Positions 1 through 8,722 of a stretch of 64,000 nt of DNA are shown in pieces. Location of the stretch: positions 1,860,001-1,924,000 of the forward strand of contig NZ_CP130649.1 in assembly GCF_030552895.1 (NCBI RefSeq). Reading direction: 5' to 3'. The DNA comes from Tatumella ptyseos. GTDB taxonomy: Bacteria > Pseudomonadota > Gammaproteobacteria > Enterobacterales > Enterobacteriaceae. The notes below the pieces were generated by a model. That model was given only the letters and a program-made list of their open reading frames with translations. It was not told the origin of the DNA and did not search any database. Made by a program: the position numbers and the translations under genes. Numbering within the stretch: the stretch's first letter is position 1; each line of letters starts with the position of its first letter.

Positions 1-1223
1 GGACTCAAAATCGCTGCCATCGGTAAACGGAAAGGTCGATGTAACTCCGGTAGATGGGTACGAAATGCGGCTAAGGTTACCGGTCCTGGCATATAAGTGA
101 AGACCGTAGCAGAAGTTACTGCACCGATCAGCCCTCCCCATACTTGGAATTCTGAAGGTAACGTCCAAGCAATAGATAAGATTAACGCCAGCCATAATGC
201 GCCACGCGGTACGCCTGACTTTTCATCTATCTCACCTGCACTCTTCCACAGATGGCCATTACGCGCCAAGGCAAAAAGAACTCGCGCCGCACTAGCCAGA
301 TAAATATTACCCGTCCCGGCGGGAGAGATCACGGCATCAACCAAAATAAGATTGATCAACCACATCAAACCTAGGCTACGTGCCAAGTCGGCATAAGGGG
401 ATTGGAAAATCGCTTTTAATCCCGCCCAGCCATGCGCAGTAAGCACGTCGCTAGGTACAGCCCCCATAAACGCATATTGTAAGGCAAGATAAATAATAAA
501 GCTGACCGCAATAGCGATACAGATAGCGATAGGCACGTTACGTTGCGGATTCTTCGCCTCGCTCGCAAAATCAACCGCTTGTCGAAATCCTAAGTAAGCG
601 AAGACGATACCTGCACCAGTCAGTGAGGTAAAGACTCCATGTGCACCGCCAGGAGGCGCCGGCGGAACCTGTAAGTTAGCAGAGTTAAAGTAGAGGAGTA
701 GCGTAACGATAGTAATAAGTGGCACGATAAACTTAAAGGTGGTGATGATGGTGTTCACCCGACCAAAGACGCTGACGCTCCAATAGTTAAGCAAAAAGAA
801 GATAACTAATAAGCCAATCTGTACAGCAAACCCTAAGGTAGTGGGATTGCCGTTGCTATGGCCGAGTGCTGGCCACCAGTACAGCGCATATTGTCGCACT
901 GCTTCGACTTCAACCCCTGCGGTACTGGTATAGGCGAGCAGTGAGCTGACCCCGATAACAAAACCAACGATATTTCCATGTGAGTAATTAGGATACCTTA
1001 CGAACCCCCCTGCACGAGGGATGGCCGCAGAGAGTTCCGCCGAGACTAATCCAATAAGTAATACAATAATAGCGCCTAAGGTCCACGCCCACCCTGTATT
1101 ACCGCCTGCATACCCTGAACTATTTAACGCTGCATACAGCCAACCCGAACCAATCATCGACCCGATACCGAGTAATGATAAGTCAATTAAGCTGAGTCTT
1201 TTTTTTAATTCACCCTTTGCCAT
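1..1223 (-). CDS. APC-family amino acid permease, AspP/YveA-like (3' end outside window)
   Basis: Inner-membrane amino acid transporter of the APC superfamily, cut off by the left edge. About 407 codons are visible. The N-terminus (GIGSMIGSGWLYAA) is the typical APC helix-1 region. The segments GGFVRYPNYSHG, EVEAVRQYALYWWP, LLNYWSV and ARNG resemble, from memory, Bacillus YveA/AspP, an aspartate:proton symporter. Many hydrophobic helices follow one another. The start at 1223 has an AGGGG Shine-Dalgarno about 8 nt upstream. It lies 81 bp downstream of the 2-hydroxyacid dehydrogenase gene on the same strand, so it may be the last gene of that operon or have its own promoter. The family is secure; the substrate (acidic amino acid) is inferred. 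Confidence 0.8.
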   Translation of the reverse strand, partial: MAKGELKKRLSLIDLSLLGIGSMIGSGWLYAALNSSGYAGGNTGWAWTLGAIIVLLIGLVSAELSAAIPRAGGFVRYPNYSHGNIVGFVIGVSSLLAYTSTAGVEVEAVRQYALYWWPALGHSNGNPTTLGFAVQIGLLVIFFLLNYWSVSVFGRVNTIITTFKFIVPLITIVTLLLYFNSANLQVPPAPPGGAHGVFTSLTGAGIVFAYLGFRQAVDFASEAKNPQRNVPIAICIAIAVSFIIYLALQYAFMGAVPSDVLTAHGWAGLKAIFQSPYADLARSLGLMWLINLILVDAVISPAGTGNIYLASAARVLFALARNGHLWKSAGEIDEKSGVPRGALWLALILSIAWTLPSEFQVWGGLIGAVTSATVFTYMPGPVTLAAFRTHLPELHRPFRLPMAAILS

Positions 1224-1304
1224 AAGCGTTACCCCTGTCTTGTTTTTATTGTGACCTACAACATAGACAAAGCAGGTTTTATGCCAACTTAGGTGAAAAA
1301 AAGG

Positions 1305-2267
1305 TTAAATTACTCTCCGCAAACGGTTACCACTGCTAAAATGACTGACATTCTCAATCATTTGATGCACCATTTTTTGCCTCGCTTGCGCACTGCCCCA
1401 CGCCACATGCGGCGTGGCAATAACTTTGTTAAGGAGTTCTTGAGCGAGGAGAGGATGTGAGGCCGCCGGCGGTTCATCACAAAATACATCAATTCCCGCT
1501 CCAGCCAGCCGCCCTTCCGTCAAGGCTTGCGCTAAAGCCTCTTCATCAACAATGGCTCCACGTGCCGTGTTAATAAGATAAGCACTAGGTTTCATTAAGC
1601 CTAATCGTTCTGCTGAAAAAAGCCCACGCGTCTGTTCGGTAAGGGGGCAATGTAGACTCACGATATCGGCTATAGGAAGTAACGCATCCAGTGGTACTCT
1701 ATCTGGGCGAGTCGGCCTACCAGGGATTTCGGCGAGTTTTACCTCCATACCGAAAGCTTGTGCGAGCAGTTGCACACGTTGTCCGATAGCACCATGACCA
1801 ACGATCACTAATGTTTGTTGCTTCAGTTCAATAATTGGCTCGCTAAGTAGACAAAATGTCCCTGCCTGTTGCCACAGGGGACTTCTCACCGTACGTTGAA
1901 ACTGTGGAATGCTATTAGAGAGTGCCAGTATTAATGCAAGAGTATGCTGTGCAATGGCCTCGACACCATACTCCTGGCAATTATAAATCGCGATACCGAG
2001 ATCACGGGCTGCGTGGTAATCAACATATTCGTAGCCCGTCCCGCCAATTAAGATTAAACGCAGCTGCTGAGCTTGTAAAAGTTGCTCTCGCGTCAAAGGG
2101 GTACCATTGGTGATCACCACCTCAGCGGACCGGATACGGGTAACACACTCTTGCGGCGAGGATGATGCAAAACGTTCACACTGCGTAAACGCTTGCAACA
2201 ATCTATCAATATCTGCTTTCTCTGCAATAAGCTGAGCTTCATCGAGCAGCACTGCACGCAATGTCAT
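1305..2267 (-). CDS. D-isomer-specific 2-hydroxyacid dehydrogenase (NAD(P)-dependent)
   Basis: A 320-residue cytosolic oxidoreductase of the D-2-hydroxyacid dehydrogenase family, probably reducing a 2-oxoacid or oxidising a D-2-hydroxyacid. The Rossmann motif GHGAIG is at about residues 157-162. The family catalytic triad is present: Arg236 in NTARG, Glu265 in CDEPP and His287 in ATPHVAWG. It resembles HprA-type glycerate/hydroxypyruvate enzymes, but the substrate cannot be read from sequence. The start at 2267 is chosen because a strong AGGGAGGGA site lies just upstream; an earlier ATG at 2303 would lengthen the overlap with the preceding gene. It overlaps the 3' end of the aldolase-like gene by 1 bp if the 2278 stop codon is followed by the SD region, so the two are tightly linked in one operon. 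Confidence 0.88.
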   Translation of the reverse strand: MTLRAVLLDEAQLIAEKADIDRLLQAFTQCERFASSSPQECVTRIRSAEVVITNGTPLTREQLLQAQQLRLILIGGTGYEYVDYHAARDLGIAIYNCQEYGVEAIAQHTLALILALSNSIPQFQRTVRSPLWQQAGTFCLLSEPIIELKQQTLVIVGHGAIGQRVQLLAQAFGMEVKLAEIPGRPTRPDRVPLDALLPIADIVSLHCPLTEQTRGLFSAERLGLMKPSAYLINTARGAIVDEEALAQALTEGRLAGAGIDVFCDEPPAASHPLLAQELLNKVIATPHVAWGSAQARQKMVHQMIENVSHFSSGNRLRRVI

Positions 2268-2277
2268 CAGTCCCTCC

Positions 2278-3009
2278 CTAGCTGTTTGCGTGCAGTGACT
2301 CACGCGCCATTAAGATTTTTTTCATTTGCTCAAAATGCGCCTGCGAAAAATCAGTGATAGCCTCCCAACCTTGAGCCGTTTTTTCAGCCACCTCATCCGA
2401 GAGAACTCGTAAAGGTTGACCGGTGCTATAAGCCTTCACTAAAAAAGTACAAGCACGCTCTAAGGTATAAATATCATCGAAGGCTTCGCCAATCGTTTTG
2501 GCGGTCACCATCACCCCATGATTGCCCATTAGTAACCGCGAGTGGTGACCCAATAGTTTTACCAGCCTCGCCCCTTCGGCTTCAGTTTCTGCCATTCCGC
2601 CATATTGCTCGTCAAAAGCTACTCGGTTGAAATAACGCGCCGTCGTTTGGTCGATAGGTAAAATACGCGGATCCTCGAGACAGGCTATCGTCGTCGTATA
2701 AATAGGATGCAGATGAAGCACCGCCCGAATATCTGGGCGACGACGGTGGATCTGTCCATGTATTGCCCAAGCTGTCGGATCAACATCCTCTCGTAGAGCA
2801 TCTTCAGGATTGTTTGCGTCCAGTAACAGTAAACTTTCCGCAGTAATTTGCGAAAAATGTACCCACTTAGGGTTAATTAAAAAAGTATTCCCCTCGGCTG
2901 AAACCGCTGCACTAAAATGGTTCGCGACGGCTTCGTGTAATCCCAATTCTGCGACCAATCGAAAACAAGCGGCCAAATCGATCCGTAACTGTAATTCATG
3001 CTCTGTCAT
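2278..3009 (-). CDS. Class II aldolase/adducin family protein
   Basis: A 243-residue cytosolic protein of the class II aldolase/adducin superfamily (relatives are FucA, AraD and MtnB). The metal ligands are visible: HLHP at about residues 99-102 (His99, His101) and a third histidine in MGNHGVMV near residue 164. Related enzymes cleave or epimerise sugar phosphates or decarboxylate/dehydrate small acids; the substrate here is unknown. It starts 9 bp after the binding-protein stop with a good AAGAGG site. The ABC importer precedes it and a 2-hydroxyacid dehydrogenase follows. That fits an aldol cleavage or decarboxylation step followed by redox of the hydroxy/oxo acid. Confidence 0.85.
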   Translation of the reverse strand: MTEHELQLRIDLAACFRLVAELGLHEAVANHFSAAVSAEGNTFLINPKWVHFSQITAESLLLLDANNPEDALREDVDPTAWAIHGQIHRRRPDIRAVLHLHPIYTTTIACLEDPRILPIDQTTARYFNRVAFDEQYGGMAETEAEGARLVKLLGHHSRLLMGNHGVMVTAKTIGEAFDDIYTLERACTFLVKAYSTGQPLRVLSDEVAEKTAQGWEAITDFSQAHFEQMKKILMARESLHANS

Positions 3010-3018
3010 ATCGACCTC

Positions 3019-3837
3019 TTACTCGCTGGCGGCGAGAGATTGGATTTCTTGTTCGCTGGGCGCAGTGAAATGATAGCGCTCAAACAGTTGATGGTACTCC
3101 GCTGTTTGCCGGAATTGCGCTAACCCTTTGGTAATTGCTGCTTTAACATCTGGAGCATCCTTTCTGACCCCAATCCCCATTAATACCGGATAAAGCAATT
3201 GGGTTGAGCTCACTTTTACTTTACCTGGAAGTTTGCTTACTGCTGCTTGGGCTACCGCAACGTCGGTAATTTGCGCATCGATCGCATGAGATAGGAGCGC
3301 CTGTGTCGTTTGAGGATCAGTCGGGAATTCACTGATTTTTATTGCGGGTTTACCCTGTTTTACACATTGGTTTTCTGAGAATTGTTGTAAATGCTGTAAG
3401 AACGATGAACCAGCCATACTACCAATTTTATGCCCACAAAATTCATCGGGTGCCTTGGGTTGGTAGTGACTATTACTCAGTGACAGGATTTGCTGGCCTG
3501 TTTTGAGATAAGGCACCATATCGATCACTTTCAATCGCTCTGGCGTGATATACATCGCTGAATTGGTAACGTCAAAACGTTTTCCCCGCAGCCCAGGAAT
3601 TAGATTAGGGAAGCGGGTGTCTACTGTCACCACTTGTCTATTGAGCTGTTTAGCGATGCCCGTCAACATTTCTATATCGAAGCCTGCGGGTTTCCCTTGG
3701 TTCATATATTCATAAGGTGCGAAGGTGACATCAGACCCAGCAATAATTTTTGCGGGTTGTAAAAATTCGGCGTGAGCGTTTACCATATTGAGAAAAACCA
3801 TCATCCCGCACGCGTTAACTATTACTGTTTTTTTCAT
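3019..3837 (-). CDS. Periplasmic amino-acid-type ABC transporter substrate-binding protein
   Basis: A 272-residue family 3 (polar amino acid type) solute-binding protein that delivers ligand to the fused permease-ATPase encoded just upstream. The N-terminus has a basic start (MKKT), a hydrophobic core and a likely signal peptidase site after about residue 23 (NAHA). The mature part has the family pattern: FAPYEYMNQGKPAGFDIEM near the start, then NSAMYITPERLKVIDMVPYL and a C-terminal AITKGLAQFR region. It lies 12 bp downstream of the transporter gene, in the same operon. The ligand is probably an amino acid or a derivative, given the M20 deacylase and monooxygenase nearby, but this is inferred. 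Confidence 0.88.
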   Translation of the reverse strand: MKKTVIVNACGMMVFLNMVNAHAEFLQPAKIIAGSDVTFAPYEYMNQGKPAGFDIEMLTGIAKQLNRQVVTVDTRFPNLIPGLRGKRFDVTNSAMYITPERLKVIDMVPYLKTGQQILSLSNSHYQPKAPDEFCGHKIGSMAGSSFLQHLQQFSENQCVKQGKPAIKISEFPTDPQTTQALLSHAIDAQITDVAVAQAAVSKLPGKVKVSSTQLLYPVLMGIGVRKDAPDVKAAITKGLAQFRQTAEYHQLFERYHFTAPSEQEIQSLAASE

Positions 3838-3849
3838 AATGATTACCTT

Positions 3850-5367
3850 TTAGTTTACTGAGATATCTTTGAGAAATTGTTGGATACGCGGGTGACTACC
3901 CTGACGCAGTTTTTCTGGGGTGTCATCACAGACCACTCTTCCTTGCTCCATAAAGACCACACGGTCAGAGATACTGAATGCGAATTTCATTTCATGTGTC
4001 ACGATAAGCATCGTTATCCCTTCACGCGCGAGCTGTTCAATAACCTGTAATACCTCTGCTACTTTTTCCGGATCTAAAGCGGAAGTGGGTTCATCGAATA
4101 GCATAATGCGGGGTTTCATCATCAGCGCACGCGCGATAGCCACTCGCTGTTGTTGCCCCCCAGATAACTGATGGGGATATTTATTGGCATGATCGAGCAT
4201 CCCAACTTTAGATAAAATCAGGGCCGCACTATGCCGACGTTGTGCCGCACTCCCTAACTTATGCCAAGTGGGGGCCAGTAATAAATTCTGCAAAACGGTA
4301 AGATGCGGAAAAAGGTTGAATCCTTGGAAAACCATGCCGATTTGCTGACTCAACTGCGTATTTTCGTAAAAGGTTTCTTTTGCAGGACCGTTACGTTCAA
4401 GCTTGATAAAGGGCTGATCGTTAAGCCACACTTCTCCACTATCGATTTTATCCATACCATTAAGCAGTCTGATAAAAGTCGTTTTTCCTGAGCCTGAAGG
4501 GCCAATGATCGAAATGACCTCACCGGGCTTGACCGCTAGAGAGACCCGCCCTAATACTTCAACGTTATTAAAGGCTTTATGGAGATCCTTAGCTTCTAAA
4601 GCATAATGTGAGTCTGAGGTGTGGAGGTCGTTCGAGGCACTAGGCGTTGTCGCCAATTCATAGAGTACCGGGTCTACAGGGGGACGTTGAGTGCGTTTGG
4701 ACAGGTCTAACCATACTTCAAAACGCTTAAGCGCGGTATCGAAAACGGTAACGACCAAGATGTAGTAAAGTGCGACAGCACACATCGTTTCCATCACCAA
4801 AAAATTCTCGGTGTATAAACGCTGCCCTACCAACAAAATCTCCGTTAATGACACCACCGATACCAGTGAGGTTAATTTAACAATCGAGATAAATTCATTA
4901 GCCAGTGCGGGTAACGCGACACGAATAGCTTGTGGGATAATCACTCGATACTGCAGTACGCCATAACGAAGCCCCAATGCTTTCCCAGCTTCGTACTGTC
5001 CTTTTGGAATAGAGAGTAGCCCACCACGGTGGATTTCTGCGATGTACGCACTCTCACTTAGCACCAAGGCAATCAGCCCTGACCAATAGGGATTACTAAG
5101 GACGATTGATGTCGAAGGTAACGCTTGGGGTAAGTTATAAACAAAAATCAGTAAAACGAGTAACGGTAAACTTCTAAAGAACCAGATGTAGCTCCGTGCG
5201 AAGGTTTGAGGTATCCAATGTTTTTGCTGCCGTGCTAAAGCAAGGAAGAACCCTAGAACAATACTTATCCCCCATGCAGACAGGCTCAGGCTAACCACAG
5301 TCCAGGTTGCAGACCAAAAATCTTTATCTTTGAATAAACTGAAAAAATAGCCCCAATCAAAACTCAT
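3850..5367 (-). CDS. Amino-acid ABC transporter: permease fused to ATP-binding protein
   Basis: A 505-residue single-chain ABC importer. Residues 1 to about 225 form a HisM/GlnP-type permease with the EAA loop at about 126-147 ([20 protein letters not shown]). A roughly 30-residue linker leads to a GlnQ/HisP-type ATPase from about residue 255. The ATPase has Walker A GPSGSGKT at 289-296, the ABC signature LSGGQQQ at 401-407 and Walker B IMLFDEP at 421-427. In most systems these are separate genes; fused versions are known in some proteobacteria. It is the first gene of the operon running to the hydroxyacid dehydrogenase and is divergent from the LysR gene at 5548, which probably controls it. 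Confidence 0.92.
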   Translation of the reverse strand: MSFDWGYFFSLFKDKDFWSATWTVVSLSLSAWGISIVLGFFLALARQQKHWIPQTFARSYIWFFRSLPLLVLLIFVYNLPQALPSTSIVLSNPYWSGLIALVLSESAYIAEIHRGGLLSIPKGQYEAGKALGLRYGVLQYRVIIPQAIRVALPALANEFISIVKLTSLVSVVSLTEILLVGQRLYTENFLVMETMCAVALYYILVVTVFDTALKRFEVWLDLSKRTQRPPVDPVLYELATTPSASNDLHTSDSHYALEAKDLHKAFNNVEVLGRVSLAVKPGEVISIIGPSGSGKTTFIRLLNGMDKIDSGEVWLNDQPFIKLERNGPAKETFYENTQLSQQIGMVFQGFNLFPHLTVLQNLLLAPTWHKLGSAAQRRHSAALILSKVGMLDHANKYPHQLSGGQQQRVAIARALMMKPRIMLFDEPTSALDPEKVAEVLQVIEQLAREGITMLIVTHEMKFAFSISDRVVFMEQGRVVCDDTPEKLRQGSHPRIQQFLKDISVN

Positions 5368-5497
5368 AGTCGAATCCCTTAATCGCTAGATACCACACGG
5401 CATCTACATGAAACACTGGGTGAGTTCTGCAATCTTCAGACCATTAGCTAGGAAGGTAAAATATTAAATTTATTCATTCAAAAGATAAAAAAACTAT

Positions 5498-5528
5498 GCT
5501 TACATAAGCGTATTAACGCTTAATAAGC
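5498..5528. promoter_or_regulatory. Array of GCTTA/TAAGC half-sites, candidate LysR operator
   Basis: The stretch reads GCTTA-CA-TAAGC, then 8 bases, then GCTTA-A-TAAGC. The inner copies also form a palindrome TAAGCGT-ATTA-ACGCTTA at 5505-5522. It lies 20-50 bp before the LysR start and 130 bp from the divergent transporter start. This is the usual place for a LysR-type autoregulatory and activation site. Binding is inferred only. Confidence 0.5.
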
Positions 5529-5547
5529 TCTGCTCGAGGGACGGTCT

Positions 5548-6477
5548 GTGGCGAACTATACATTAAGGCAGCTGAAGTATTTTATTACCACGGTAGAATG
5601 CGGTAGCGTTGCTGAAGCCTCCCGCCAATTATTTATTGCCCAACCCTCAATTTCGACCGCCATTAAGGGGCTAGAGGAGAGTTTTGGGGTAACACTATTT
5701 ATTCGTCATCATGCTCAGGGGGTTTCACTGACCCCTTCCGGGGCAAGGTTTTATCATAAGGCACTAAAACTGATCAGAACGGCTCATGAATTTGAGCAGA
5801 ATGCACTGGCTGATAACAATGTGGTATCAGGTAAAATCGAGATCGGCTGCTTCGAAACCGTTGCACCGCTGATACTGCCTAAATTATTACGGGGTTTTAA
5901 GGATCGCTATCCTGGCGTGGAGATAACGGTTCGCGATGGTGAACAGCATGAACTCGTTAAAGGATTAATTGCGGGAAGCTTTGACTTGGTACTGCTCTAT
6001 CAACATCAACTTGATGTCACGATAGAAACCATGCCCCTTCTTCCTCCACAAGCCCCTTATGTGTTATTACCTGCTGATCATCCCTTAGCCCATAAAGCGT
6101 CGTTAAGCTTAGCTGAGCTAGCCCCACTACCAATGATTTTGTTAGATGTATTACCAAGCCGACATTATTTCGTCAGTCTGTTTACGCAAGCGGGTTTAGA
6201 ACCGAATATCCTTTTCAGTTCTCCTTCAATCGAGATGGTCAGGGGAATGGTCGGCCAAGGATTTGGATTTGCGTTTCTGGTGACGCGTCCGCAAGGTGAT
6301 ACGACCTATGATGGCCAAAAATTAGTCACCCTTAAACTTAAAGACGTCGTAGAAGGATCGGGATTAGTGACCGCCTGGCTAAAACAGAATCCATTGACGA
6401 TGCCAGCCGAATTGTTCAAACAATTTTGTGTGGAAAACATCACCTCAAAGATGACTTCTCACAGAGATGCTGAATGA
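5548..6477 (+). CDS. LysR-family transcriptional regulator of the adjacent catabolic cluster
   Basis: A 309-residue LysR-type regulator. The N-terminal winged helix-turn-helix (LRQLKYFITTVECGSVAEAS, then QPSISTAIKGLEESFGVTLF) occupies about residues 5-65. The periplasmic-binding-like effector domain begins near residue 90 (GKIEIGCFETVAP). The GTG start at 5548 follows a GAGGG site. It is divergent from the ABC importer operon and convergent with the M20 deacylase operon. The position suggests it senses the imported compound or a product and switches on one or both arms. Its 3' end overlaps the M20 gene by 38 bp on the opposite strand. The effector is unknown. Confidence 0.88.
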   Translation: MANYTLRQLKYFITTVECGSVAEASRQLFIAQPSISTAIKGLEESFGVTLFIRHHAQGVSLTPSGARFYHKALKLIRTAHEFEQNALADNNVVSGKIEIGCFETVAPLILPKLLRGFKDRYPGVEITVRDGEQHELVKGLIAGSFDLVLLYQHQLDVTIETMPLLPPQAPYVLLPADHPLAHKASLSLAELAPLPMILLDVLPSRHYFVSLFTQAGLEPNILFSSPSIEMVRGMVGQGFGFAFLVTRPQGDTTYDGQKLVTLKLKDVVEGSGLVTAWLKQNPLTMPAELFKQFCVENITSKMTSHRDAE

Positions 6478-7612
6478 TTTTTTCGAGTAGCGCCAAGCAT
6501 TGTACTAACTGACCTTTTTCTATGTATTCATCGGCTTTATGCCCCTGCTCCATGCTACCCGGGCCGCACACCACTGAGGTTATCCCCGATGCTTGGTATA
6601 GCCCCCCCTCAGTCCCAAAGGATACGGTCTGTGGGCTTGAGCAGTCGGTCCACTTTAGTAATCTTTGTAACCACGGCGTTGTTTCATCGAGGTGAAGGCC
6701 AGGATAAGCAGCGAGTGTTTCAAAGGTGATATTACTGTCACGACTCCTCTCCCGCATGTTGGGTAGCAGTTGCTGCTGCGCGTAAGCCTTTATTCCCTCA
6801 ATTAGAAAAGAGGCTGAATAGCCGGGTAGATAACGTAATTCCATATCGAACTTACAATTATCTGGAACAATATTCAGTGCCTCGCCCCCTGAAATTGTCC
6901 CAACATGAAGTGTACTGAACGGCGGGTCAAAACGCGGATTGCGCTCTGTGGTTAAGATATTTTCTTGGTCGAGAATAAAATGGATTAAACGGGAGGCGTA
7001 ATGAATAGCGTTCACCCCTTGAGGGGTATAAGCGGAGTGGCAAGCTTTACCTTTAACCTGACAGCGAAGGGCAATTTTCCCCTTATGGCCGTTAACCGGC
7101 TGCATCGAGGTCGGTTCCCCCACTACACAGAGTTCGGGCTTGATCGGCTGTGAGTCAAGATAGGCCACGAGATCATGCACGCCTAAGCACCCGACTTCCT
7201 CATCATAACTCAATCCCAGCCATACAGGCTTTTTGAGTTGGTCAGCGTCAAGGACAGTGATCATAGCAAGACTACAGGCAATAAAGCCTTTCATGTCTGT
7301 AGTGCCCCTTCCATAACAGCGTTCGTTATCGAGGATCAGAGAAAAAGGGGGATAGTGCCATTGCTGTCCATCAACAGGGACAACATCCGTGTGACCAGAG
7401 AGCAGGATGCCCCCTGTGACGCGAGGGCCAATACAGACCACTAAATTGGCTTTAGTTCGCTCTGGATTATAAAGAATCTCGGCTTGGAAGCCCTGTTCGG
7501 CAAGATAGTGTTGTACATAATCAATTAGGGCGAGGTTACTCTCACGACTGGTTGTATCAAAACTCACTAACTTGCTGAGTAATTCCAAGGTAAGTGGTAA
7601 ATAATCATTCAT
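6440..7612 (-). CDS. M20 metallopeptidase, ArgE/DapE-like deacylase
   Basis: A 390-residue zinc hydrolase of the M20 family, the family of acetylornithine deacetylase (ArgE) and succinyl-diaminopimelate desuccinylase (DapE). The metal and catalytic residues are present: His74 and Asp76 in GHTDVVP, Asp106 in GTTDMKG, Glu138-Glu139 in YDEEVG, Glu166 in VGEPT, and a C-terminal histidine in EQGHKADEY. Such enzymes cleave N-acyl or amide bonds of amino acids. The start at 7612 overlaps the DUF1028 stop (ATGAATGA) and has GGAG 9 nt upstream; an ATG at 7627 is also possible. It is the last gene of the monooxygenase operon, so it probably works in catabolism rather than in arginine synthesis. Confidence 0.85.
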   Translation of the reverse strand: MNDYLPLTLELLSKLVSFDTTSRESNLALIDYVQHYLAEQGFQAEILYNPERTKANLVVCIGPRVTGGILLSGHTDVVPVDGQQWHYPPFSLILDNERCYGRGTTDMKGFIACSLAMITVLDADQLKKPVWLGLSYDEEVGCLGVHDLVAYLDSQPIKPELCVVGEPTSMQPVNGHKGKIALRCQVKGKACHSAYTPQGVNAIHYASRLIHFILDQENILTTERNPRFDPPFSTLHVGTISGGEALNIVPDNCKFDMELRYLPGYSASFLIEGIKAYAQQQLLPNMRERSRDSNITFETLAAYPGLHLDETTPWLQRLLKWTDCSSPQTVSFGTEGGLYQASGITSVVCGPGSMEQGHKADEYIEKGQLVQCLALLEKIIQHLCEKSSLR

Positions 7613-8276
7613 TTCCTGGCACTCCATATCGGGGAGCCAATCGTGGATCTAACGCTCGCACTAAATAGTCTTGTTGCTGGGGCTGCCATAACGTCCACAG
7701 TTCACGTAACCTTACCGTAGGATTATCGGCCCAGTCTACTCGTAGATCGCACAGCGGCCATGACGGCTCACCATAGACTTTCAGCGCCGCTGAATGCACA
7801 GGCCCAGCTTCGCCTCCCGCCGCAATAGCCGCCTCTAAGGCCGATAAAAGCCGTTCGCCAAGTTCGCCTTCCCGAGCCATAAACTGCTGTACGGCCACTT
7901 CTGGCACTTGCTCTGACGCCAACATATTTCCCGCAGCGATACAGTATTCGCCTTGGCGAGACTGCCAAATACCCAAGGTATTGGCACCACTCCATACAGC
8001 AGTACGTCCTAGAGCGTCAATGACAGTCACCTGACGAAAATCGCGGTGAGGTTCTTGTTCCATCACTATTGCTAACGCTTGTTCAGCATTTCTTCCTGCG
8101 TCCAATTCTGCCAGTACCGCAGGCCCTAATGAAGGTAATGTCACATTTTGTGAAGAGACCGCGCCAATACCGGGCTGGATCCAAGGGCAGCGTTGTCCCA
8201 CGGCAATACTGGATGAACTAATGGCAATACCAAATTGCCCCGTGTTTGGGCAGTAACCGCTGATCGAGATCGTCAT
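7605..8276 (-). CDS. DUF1028 family protein, Ntn-hydrolase-like fold
   Basis: A 223-residue protein matching the DUF1028 family as I recall it. The N-terminus (GYCPNTGQFGIAISSSS, then GIGAVSSQ) and the central GANTLG region are typical. Known structures of the family have an Ntn-hydrolase-like fold, but no reaction is firmly established. The start overlaps the RidA-like stop (ATGA) and the stop overlaps the M20 start, so translation of all three is coupled. The constant company of deacylase and RidA-like genes suggests it hydrolyses an intermediate of the same pathway; this is inference. Confidence 0.8.
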   Translation of the reverse strand: MTISISGYCPNTGQFGIAISSSSIAVGQRCPWIQPGIGAVSSQNVTLPSLGPAVLAELDAGRNAEQALAIVMEQEPHRDFRQVTVIDALGRTAVWSGANTLGIWQSRQGEYCIAAGNMLASEQVPEVAVQQFMAREGELGERLLSALEAAIAAGGEAGPVHSAALKVYGEPSWPLCDLRVDWADNPTVRLRELWTLWQPQQQDYLVRALDPRLAPRYGVPGNE

Positions 8277-8704
8277 TCGTTTTCCTCAGCGTCGGGGATA
8301 ACCGCAATAATATCGATTTCCATTAACCATTCCGCCTGGGCTAAACCACTTACAACCAGGCCAGTTGAAATAGGGAAAACGCCCTTTAACCATTTACCGA
8401 CTTCTCGATAAACCGGCTCCCTAAAACGAGGATCGGTTATATAGGTCGTGGTTTTAACAATATGACTCAGATCAGAACCTGCTTCTTCGAGGAGTATTTT
8501 AACGTTCTTCATCGCTTGTTCTGCTTGCGCGGCGGGGTCACCTAGGCCGACCAGATTGCCATTAAAATCAGTACCGACTTGCCCTCTTACATAAACGGTA
8601 TTCCCTGCCCTCACCGCCTGGCATAAATCATTATCCAATGATTGATTGGGGTAAGTCTCTTTGGTGTTGAACATTCTAATACGCGTATGAGTGGGCGACT
8701 TCAT
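8273..8704 (-). CDS. RidA/YjgF/YER057c/UK114 family protein, lacking the usual arginine
   Basis: A 143-residue member of the Rid family. It has the early conserved stretch (AVRAGNTVYVRGQVGTD), the QAEQAMKNVKILLEEAG helix and the C-terminal strand AEWLMEIDIIAVIP. The catalytic arginine of enamine/imine deaminases (Arg105 of E. coli RidA, in a PARS context) is replaced here (FPISTGLVVSG). It is therefore probably not a generic 2-aminoacrylate deaminase but one of the Rid subfamilies linked to specific catabolic routes. It lies between the monooxygenase gene (18 bp gap) and the DUF1028 gene (4 bp overlap). Confidence 0.87.
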   Translation of the reverse strand: MKSPTHTRIRMFNTKETYPNQSLDNDLCQAVRAGNTVYVRGQVGTDFNGNLVGLGDPAAQAEQAMKNVKILLEEAGSDLSHIVKTTTYITDPRFREPVYREVGKWLKGVFPISTGLVVSGLAQAEWLMEIDIIAVIPDAEENE

Positions 8705-8722
8705 CGTCTGTTCCTTATCACG

